From: Symsagittifera roscoffensis
Lineage: Eukaryota > Xenacoelomorpha > Acoela > Convolutidae
NCBI RefSeq assembly: GCF_963678635.1
Contig: NC_087064.1
Coordinates: 15,305,802-15,369,801 of the forward strand
Direction of reading: 5' to 3'
DNA: 64,000 nucleotides
Part shown: one piece after another, positions 24,701 through 29,600 of the stretch
Layout of the letters: the number at the start of each line of letters is the position of its first letter
How positions within the stretch are numbered: position 1 is the stretch's first letter
The notes under the pieces: generated by a model
Database searches by the model: none
The model's input: only the letters and a program-made list of their open reading frames with translations
What the model was told of the DNA's origin: nothing
Translations under genes and position numbers: made by a program

Positions 24701-24795
24701 TTGACTTAATACCCGGTATGCGATCGACGGGGACGCCGATGGATATTTTTGTCCGGGGAGTGGGGGTAGGACTTACCCACACTGAAAACTTGTAA
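15769..24795 (+). CDS. Gag-Pol polyprotein of element 1 (3008 codons)
   Basis: One ATG-started frame for capsid, protease, RT, RNase H and integrase. Residues 1-300 are acidic and Ser/Thr-rich (disordered), and about 300-425 is a charged coiled coil. About 590-760 is a Gag region (CIDTWIEVMKLHF, KIFEILLNRFGSG). Two CCHC zinc knuckles follow at 801-814 and 853-866. The aspartic protease DTG is at 1160, RT YVDD at 1645, RNase H DTDAS near 1790, the integrase HHCC finger from about 2417, and the catalytic D2483, D2542, E2578 (35 residues between the last two). The tail beyond 2700 is acidic and ends after the THTENL motif. Here element 2 reads on into the macrodomain, so the stop at 24,793 looks like a one-base loss. 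Enzymatic motifs are all present. Confidence 0.93.
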   Translation: MSLDKSRIPKRGNSSRKFIPEKQRKTMTDPFVDWIKRTRSDKEGTVSGRMVETRSQKTSEERRELLEVEVNTDHTMNDNQGVNGLEGRGRRLASESTPVEQGHDFATSTGTLDREEMSELSDISTEVTATRRSPTDNTMMASGTGKQTTSSSFSERMKNTFGNIFPFSMGGGAGNDGESQEEEDEEEQGDFGSQVSLNSSIQESEAHVGRETGTMDKFGVVTTISKEANTPGQSKDFAIRTSSEPQPEESRTRGLGNALADPEIDNDKTSRQRVKARISTSTKLPGTDRVTPPLVTPLMDNGAALEEALNNIVGSLGEQNEHMSIRMSELERAVHIERESLREEINRNRQEVGRSEKRLRERTDEHMTRNLLRMTREAEQRELRLRADMEKLRIQQEQSLGSLDIKIDAMMERRTQAIMDRLDGLLSSNSGPKEGEPNSGGPSREPRVNFNEHQRRKTYGSTRGRGSSSGYATRSNTAWGPNSRASSTGNRQTSNERPTQSTHATGRSDSGNMGHTSPRRSHMGQAGNAHGDSDCRDAPHTEPSTRCEDTQAGHSRDATAMATAFEPLNRSLETFLTRLSRTNERSEKSRRVFKKPRCYKDESDGCIDTWIEVMKLHFEEEDLSERHECSALTSNLEGTALNCVMAKKQYQRDTAEKIFEILLNRFGSGVQGHQAMMRFEKRMQREDETIDKFLDDLEMLRRRSQPDESNRRMNLAVASKFIDGVKNDELRTMLATHYTPLSTNAPTPEELRLKSKEYLLLKPPSRSGYYKNNYGNFNNGPANQGNNWYKPRDDMDKRRSCANCSSTDHHVSACPAYKQGMKAIGFSLEDEDASELDHEDFMRGVIAKFGPRCFFCNLEGHFKSDCPQFWDAVADIKHPRHEEALSGVKASKARLLSEAEARRKDKPQELAAKKMQAVTEEAREPEPATAADDFKIDYKAAAKDALNRVQQELVTKEIEQKVKLELENEKLQEQLNTFDATEFEETKTPSSLDMKLKVISGKRFGMAPQGKKIQSIISVAGHQVIRNLSEPSEFTLMHLDTYADYLRQVEPRTESRAVRALLTTGGPRMKKLHGRYLEVYGPYQIMLNVDGISIYTRTYITTDDDQMGQIYLGEEELKVRRIGHDAMMEQDAVHIGYEADVTAHLLDTNGTKIGVTGLLDTGAVVSVMPIKTWERMGFTREDLIPTNLRLAAANRGAIYVAGRTPVTVLHMGGRNLWMSFLVVENLDDADQFILGRDFVRNFDVMIDLNNGLIRIRNPDRKYVKRPINRIITDENKVPVFLDRKVKLQPGQAVVAIFRMRNLNSLSDSKQVCLVPNPNSQSSVILGRSFSVTRNGLCVSVLLNTLDTTVSIQRGKKLGYALPMRTDYEETQNLKTYSVKDCPYHANKDKILKRIDELKSIRKLFSMKSETDDGLSSCSNFPERPSSYELDSDKPVLPEIEHLKGKIGEGDFEKLRDLLDRNAEVFSKHKADIGCCNFVEHEIELEEGAVPHREGARRMTPHKSEACRAEIEMLLEYDMIEPSKSPWACGVVMAKKKGGQLRFCCDFRYLNAVTIKDAYPIPRIDESLSKLGDAKFFTTLDLGSAFWQVPLRKKDREKTGFACELGLYQWKRMPFGLCNATATFQRLMAQALTGVTKKYGNLLMCYVDDVVIATPTLEDHIDRLDEVFGCMKRAGLKCKPSKCEILRDSIKYLGRMVDRHGVRPDPEAVEAVLTWKAPRTDTQLMSFLGFANYYREFIKGYADKVYPMQKLMRNKGKKFEWNDEAQVAFENIKRELCEAPVLGMPTENGMYVLDTDASVVAISGILHQEQEWNGRTVLRPIAYGSKVLSDTEMKYGAPKAEMFAVVTFVEKYRAYLGSAPFKLRVDNRALSWLKTYSMDQSYIGRRIVRLDGYHMIIEHRMRDKHQNADSLSKKTEFYERLEQKQANQAEVKEGFSFLDKETYEALPLTRWLDKSGHPIPGHPELPVEKAAEIKILSREDPVPLDLLLRSNLVQQELSRMNINSLSLLDKTVQVTPQVMRILGGLLEREVTRDDPEWTAAVASLTVSEKVKIMPSRQQHEENKRDCRTIVQQLVSSIPQEILTSTSYGQKGQESGKQKKTVTFVDWEKEGEEVEQNLLQDYLSGEKDEEKNQRSQDQHPGQGNLSGESEIDEKIPDEKQDLENKVLSGEFRWMRRKYGHDLEERAVSSTTPSTDDKSESSRMNTYSDRDSTSGSELSELAIHTLLVETRARNLDREVYQDPDSDRYLIPSERVFDNAADDLETIAVSKRSISLLPQKEVVRTDLQPFQQETQPLAKIWCVKMEEDTHQPNELNSQMRVMKTYLKVRYRLSDLLRAQRNDRMTSNLKRWIENGAPDKGDLEEDSYRILRQYFMQKEGRLYLNKDGIVACRRREEDKVLYKYNAIVLPQLYQTELLFRSHDQMGHQGIDKVYQRILKRFEWPGMKKACEKWVTACLSCQQVKDPRKLRFPLQSIESSEFNEVVQIDHQKICMTDSGYNQVLVMIDHFTKYAEAVPCITASAEETCDHLINTWIARHGCPMTFQSDNGTAFVGELTKELMRRSQVAQAHSTTYHPQTNGLVERQNRTLVSMLRVYCSRYMTDWDRYLPQVMGAYNSTQHSTTGVSPHMMLTGHEKSLPLTFFYPEYEGKKTSPHVYVRDVIRRQQELNDLCRRNTQQAQARQRKRFDKKAAGAKAYSVGDYVWVFQNVIPPKGTKKLLKKWRGPFMITEVHQEGRFYRLSTGRAAHYENIKPHNPSTEDWCVPADMEEGDYLMMDPACEVNEKGTRQKNDGNEIVEDGIDTPLDLDPNEQIEADDETLPYAEEDWQDSEQTEIPKNIEPDLPFTMQTRQKDGMRPRKKYNPYGDDFVVDRLDLKKIVEEVVGLEEITVSQDIDIVDDHNDEWVDDWSKPEVEFDDEQQQSNEQDLTNLRVLEWLNEMTSDPEKTSVTIQDVDRESAKYIKTERDDPSWAAQEGQLLIPASNLDLIPGMRSTGTPMDIFVRGVGVGLTHTENL
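22131..22272 (+). promoter_or_regulatory. Three internal GTCCGGGGAG motifs (pol, element 1)
   Basis: Copies at 22,131-22,140, 22,197-22,206 and 22,263-22,272, in the linker between RNase H and integrase, each preceded by TT and encoding Leu-Ser-Gly-Glu. The decamer is the same as the one directly before the 3' LTR (33,616). The spacing is exactly 66 bases between successive copies. Element 2 has two copies in the same linker. Proposed as central polypurine-type primers for plus-strand DNA. Confidence 0.55.
24745..24787 (+). promoter_or_regulatory. Conserved T-rich plus GTCCGGGGAG element at the pol end (element 1)
   Basis: Run of T followed by GTCCGGGGAGTGGGGGTAGG and a short GTGGG...CCCAC inverted repeat. 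About 43 bases are identical to element 2 (44,999-45,048, other strand) except one base, while surrounding codons have diverged. Here the decamer is read in a different codon frame (Val-Arg-Gly-Val) from the three copies at 22.1-22.3 kb, so the DNA or RNA sequence itself is conserved. A T-run upstream of a purine tract is typical of retroelement plus-strand primers. Confidence 0.6.
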
Positions 24796-24803
24796 TAAAA
24801 AAA

Positions 24804-25370
24804 TTGAGAATAGCAAGAGAAACAGGAAACTTAGAAGCAGAAACAGGCGAAGAACCTAAGAAACCTGACATAGGCAGGGTAGTTGAGTCATATTTTAACT
24901 TACCAAATGAATATTCAAGTAACATAGTACTAACAGATAGTGATTTCATACTCACAAACAGAACATGTGCGATAGCAATCACCGCAGACATGAGTTTTAG
25001 GACGGCACTAGCGGCAGATTTTAAGAGGGAATACAAAAACGTGGAATTCCTTTGGAAGCAAAGACCAGGGATAGGGGGCGTAGCAGCCTTACCCCCGGCG
25101 GTGTCGCAGATACCGGGAAAGTACTTATGCTTCTTGGTAACGAGGGCGACAGAGAAGCAGCACGTGGACCCAGAAAACCTAGTCTTGTCTTTGACGAGGC
25201 TGAGGGACTTCCTTGTGGAAATGGACGTGAAGGAGCTTTCGCTTCCAGTGTACGATCCAAATAGAGGAAGACTGCATCCTCGGGAATTGTACGCGCTTGT
25301 ACACGTGATATTCTCTGATACGAACATACAAGTGTATCTACATAAGAAATATTACTTAAGTATAGGCTGA
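24804..25370 (+). CDS. Macrodomain-like protein, element 1
   Basis: A 188-codon open frame without an ATG near its start, in the -1 frame relative to Gag-Pol. In element 2 the equivalent is fused to the pol tail, so it is probably the C-terminal domain of the polyprotein, or made by frameshifting. From about residue 30 it follows the pattern of an ADP-ribose-binding macrodomain of the ALC1/TARG1-like group: ITADMSFRTALAADFKREY, then GGVAAL, then GKYLCFLVTR, then LRDFLVEMDVKELSLPVYDP, then a final strand near DTNIQVYLH. The catalytic-type Lys and Asp positions of TARG1 are not obviously kept, so binding rather than hydrolysis is the safer reading. The assignment rests on pattern only. Confidence 0.5.
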   Translation: MRIARETGNLEAETGEEPKKPDIGRVVESYFNLPNEYSSNIVLTDSDFILTNRTCAIAITADMSFRTALAADFKREYKNVEFLWKQRPGIGGVAALPPAVSQIPGKYLCFLVTRATEKQHVDPENLVLSLTRLRDFLVEMDVKELSLPVYDPNRGRLHPRELYALVHVIFSDTNIQVYLHKKYYLSIG

Positions 25371-25792
25371 GTGATGAGCGAGAGGGTGTTAGGCCAAAGA
25401 CCAAGTTGCATGTAATATGTGATATGTGTGTTATGTTATGTTATGTTATGTTATGTTATGTTATGTGTTAGGTTATTAAGATCATGGGTAAGTAGGGGTT
25501 AGTGACCATGAACAACTAAATGACGATCTTGGGAATAGATCCAAAGTTTGGACTGTCCAATCTTAGGTCGAATTCCAAAATTTTAGAAACCAATTGATTT
25601 TAATAAATTTTAGGATAAATATCTTTTTATCTGAACTGTCTTTAAGCAAATTTTAACGATATATATTAAGGTGAAACTGACAGGTGTGACAGTCGTGATT
25701 CCTTTTCTAGATCCTGATTGATCATTTAATTACTCACTTGAGTCAAATTATCAAACCGAAATCGAATCAAATTAAATTTGGAAAAGAACAGT
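25371..25792 (+). other. Intergenic stretch in element 1 with TTATG microsatellite
   Basis: Non-coding spacer between the macrodomain ORF and the second coding region. It holds seven tandem TTATG units at 25,431-25,466 and is otherwise AT-rich with no motif I can assign. Element 2 has a different repeat in the same place (three 20-base units near 44,020-44,085). Confidence 0.7.
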
Positions 25793-26608
25793 ATGGATAA
25801 TTTCAACCTGGACGAATTGATGGACCTGGCAGAGGCATATGTGGGACTGATGGTAGATGCGATCTATCGTCGGCTGATCGAAAGAGACTTCGCTCTGGAG
25901 GACCCAGAGGTGGTCATGTTGCTGACCGCCCTGATCAACATCTTGGGGCACGACAACCGTGGGGACCGCCCCACGGAAGTCCTGTTGATGGCAGCATATG
26001 GAGAAAGAGGAGTACTAGACCGCCCGAACATGAGAGTGATGAGGTGGAGAAACGGGGCTCTCTCAGGGAGTGACTTGGCGAATGAGCCTGGGATGGGAAG
26101 TTCTAGGACTTACCAACCAGGTGAGATGCCAATGCCCTCCAAGCCCAAACCTGGGCTGACGAGGATGCATCGGGAGATGAACAGCGAGGCGACCTCGTCT
26201 GGTTCACCACTGAGAGCAGCTGTGCCACCAAAAGGGGCGAAAGTAACACAGAAGGTTCAGACGAACCAAACCATACAAGATCTGGACGAGATGAACGATC
26301 AGTTGAGAAGTACGAAGAAGGAGTTAGACGATATGACGAAGACCATGCTGGCGATGGAGGAAGACCGGGACATGTGGAGAAAGTTGTTTGAAGACTGCAA
26401 CAAAAAGCAGGGTCAAGAGATCGAACGCTTAAGGCAGGAATACAAAGAGCGATCGGAGCAGGTGGCGTTGACGACGTCCATTGAGAAAGTGATACCTGCA
26501 AGGGATATTCCTCGTGGGCAGTCCCCGATGGAGCTCTTGACACCTCGAGAAATGAGTCAAACAACGGAGACACGGCTTCCAGCAGAGACGAACCGAGTAA
26601 CCGAGTAA
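25793..26608 (+). CDS. ORF2 N-terminal part, element 1 (271 codons)
   Basis: Starts at ATG 25,793 (MDNFNLDELMDLAE). Residues 1-110 form a helical region ending near SDLANEPGM, matched by FDLARNPGL in element 2. About residues 165-230 are a charged coiled coil (LRSTKKELDDMTKTMLAMEE). It ends at a stop at 26,606. The -1 frame is already open upstream of that stop and leads into the next ORF. Element 2 has one continuous frame here, so a frameshift has split ORF2 in element 1. The function is unknown; the coiled coil suggests oligomerisation. Confidence 0.75.
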   Translation: MDNFNLDELMDLAEAYVGLMVDAIYRRLIERDFALEDPEVVMLLTALINILGHDNRGDRPTEVLLMAAYGERGVLDRPNMRVMRWRNGALSGSDLANEPGMGSSRTYQPGEMPMPSKPKPGLTRMHREMNSEATSSGSPLRAAVPPKGAKVTQKVQTNQTIQDLDEMNDQLRSTKKELDDMTKTMLAMEEDRDMWRKLFEDCNKKQGQEIERLRQEYKERSEQVALTTSIEKVIPARDIPRGQSPMELLTPREMSQTTETRLPAETNRVTE

Positions 26609-26631
26609 CAATCCCGGATCCTAGTGACACC

Positions 26632-29600
26632 TTGGGTGATCCCGTCGTAGAACAGACAGTGAGAAAACTGATAGAGACAGCTGGACGATTGGTCGCTAAC
26701 AAGAATGCACCAGGTTCCGGGGTGACTGCACCCTATGGAACGATTGACGATACGGGCAGAATACAACTCTCCCAGACAGTAATCAGACAAGGGATGAGTA
26801 ACGTGACACCACTCATGGGGAACTCGAGAATCCCAGAGAGGAAAGTAAGGAAGATGCCAGCGAAGAAAGTGTCTCGTGTAATAGACGTGCAGAAGAATAA
26901 TCAATTGAAGTATAATTTCACGGGAGTTCCGGAGACAGATCCGAGAGCCTGCTTCAATCGAGCTACCTGGAGCCCGGCTGTGAACCTGCAGCAACCACCA
27001 CTCGGGACATCTCACCTGATATTGGGAGACAGCTTAGTCAGAGTGCTGTCGAATTTGAGGACCTCATGGGTCACCACGGTGATGGCCTTTGGAGGCGCGA
27101 CGATTGCCCAATTATATCGCATGGTGGAGCTGATGAATCCAGGGAAGATACCCAATGTGATGACCTTAGTTGGGACGAATGACATCTCCAGAGGATCAGA
27201 TGAGCAGGAAGCACTGTGGGAAGCAATGATGGTGTGTTTGTTTACTACTCTCTGGCAGAAGTTCAGTTGCGCGGTACTGACCGTTTGCACGGTGCCAATG
27301 AACGCAAGAAGCCTGACAGCATCAGGAAGAAGGCACAACGAGGGAGTCATGAGATGGAACAACATCTTGAGAAACCTAGCAAATCGAAATGCCGGAAGAA
27401 TGATCCTCATGGACATTGAACATGAATTGAGAGCCATGGATCAAGCCAGACTGACCACAGATGGCATCCACTTCGACAGTGTCGAAGGACAAGCTTGGTT
27501 GAATCGAGTCTTCCAAGAACGGTTGGATGAGCTGGAAGCAGAACTCTTTGACACAGGAGTGCTGAAGGAAGAGGGAACGGTGAGTGATACGGTGATCACC
27601 ACCTTTGTGCCTCCTAACCTGGAAACACGCTTGGGTACGGTCCCAGCCGCCATAAATTACCGGCAACAAAGCTCCAGTGAACCAGGTCGAAGAACGGACG
27701 TGCAGGATCGGTTGGGAGAAGCACCGATGAGGAGAACAATTCATCCTAGGAGAAGGATAGGACCTGTCAACCAACCAATCGAAGAAGTAGCCGGCACATC
27801 TAGATCGGACACTAGATCGGAGACGACGAGTACCAGTCGAGAGGAGAGACCGAGCAGAGGCTCATTGATGTGGTCGCGATCCATACCGTCTCCTTGGCAT
27901 ATATACAAAGAAGAACTAATGAAGCTGGACCTACAGAGAGTGAGCTTCATCGAAGATGCAAGGAGGATGCTGAATGGAGCGACGCTATCCGTCAGCAGAT
28001 TGTACTCGATAACCGGCGTAGACTGGTTGATAGCCGCTAGCATAAATTTCAGCTCCACGACGGCCTTGAGATTTGCCGACTTGGAGGGACTGCCCTCCAA
28101 CAACACAATAGGACCTGTGAATGCAAGACCGTTGCAAGATGTGAGATTGAACCATGATGAGAGGAATCGTGAAGAAAGGCCAGGAAGATTCCTGACGGCG
28201 AGAGCGCCGATTGGACAACACGTGAAGATATTTAGGCAATTGACGACACCACCTGGTCATGTGAAGGAGAGAGTGTACCCAAAACTAGTGAACCAAGATG
28301 GTGATGCCCAGAGATATGGCGGATTGACAGCGATAAAGAAAGATGAGACCATCTTCGCCGCCTACGACAAAGCAGAGATGAGAAAGGCCAAAATCATGGT
28401 AGTAGCGAATTCAGAGTTCGTGTACACCTCTAAGTCTTTGTTTTGGCCGGACGTCATAATGCTGGCCGCAGTTGACCTAGACCTATTGCAATCAGTGTCT
28501 TTGGCTATAGGGGTACAAAGGCAGACAGAAATGAACCCGATAACGATTGTGTTTGCTGGCATCAATGACCATCTACACAGTAGAGGTTTTCTGAGCAGGC
28601 TCAGAGATCCTGCAACAGCAGAAAACGCAGTATGGCCAGCGATAAAAGACATCCTGGAGTCAATGGGTGAAGTGGTAGACGCGACAAAGGAGGGATCATT
28701 CAATAAAGTGACGTTGAGAGTAGTATTTGCGTTGTCTCCGGGATATGCATATCTCCCGGATGGACTGAAATTTGTGTATGCAATGGTAGCCTTACTTTCG
28801 GAGGGAAAATATGATGTGATCATATCAGCCCCGAATCGCATGATAGAAATGGAGAACCTGAGGCCACTTAAGGCTGAACTGCCTGCAGTATGGTCAGATA
28901 TCTCAAACGCGATGAGAGGGTTCAAGGACCACGCGCTACACATGTTGGTGTTGGACGAAGTGCTGGGGTTGGAACTGTCCAACTTCAGTCGGCAACTCAA
29001 ACTGAAACCAGGAATAGATGACGACCATCGAGTGATCACGGCGATGTCCAACGACTTGTGGTTCCGAGCAATGGAAGTGGCGAGTGAAGACACGAGAAGA
29101 AAGAATTCACTGGAGACGAGAGCTCATCTGGAAGCGATGGTGCTGAGAACCAAGCCGGAAGCAAACCAGTGGCTACACCTGAATCCGAGAGTAGCGGCAT
29201 TGGGTGCAGATGCTTTTCAGCAAGGCCCAGTAATGATCACTAAGATACACGCCTACTTGTTGAAGGAGGTGAACCTGGCGGAAAATGCCGGAGAAAAGAC
29301 AGCTGAGTTCGTGAACAGAATGTGTCAGATTACTCTGGAAACCTTCTGGACCCAGGAAGTGAAAGGACAGGAGGGATTTGAAAGGACAGACAGCATGCTA
29401 GAAGGGTTGGGAGCCGGATGGACCGCGTCCTTCTTGGCAAAAGTCTACCCGAAGGTCTCGCACTACTTGATAAAGGAATTCCTCCAAGCGGTAGTGAAAG
29501 TATCGATAGTGGAATTAATAGCCCTGTTCGTGACATTTGGAGCGGAGAATTTCGTGAAAGGACCGGTGACACTGCTTACGGATGGAATACAGAACTTGCG

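Noticed and set aside
24781-24800. Programmed -1 frameshift signal at the pol/macrodomain break
   Set aside because: No X-XXY-YYZ heptamer in the right frame. The -1 frame has a stop at 24,783, leaving a very short overlap; comparison with element 2 points to a lost base.
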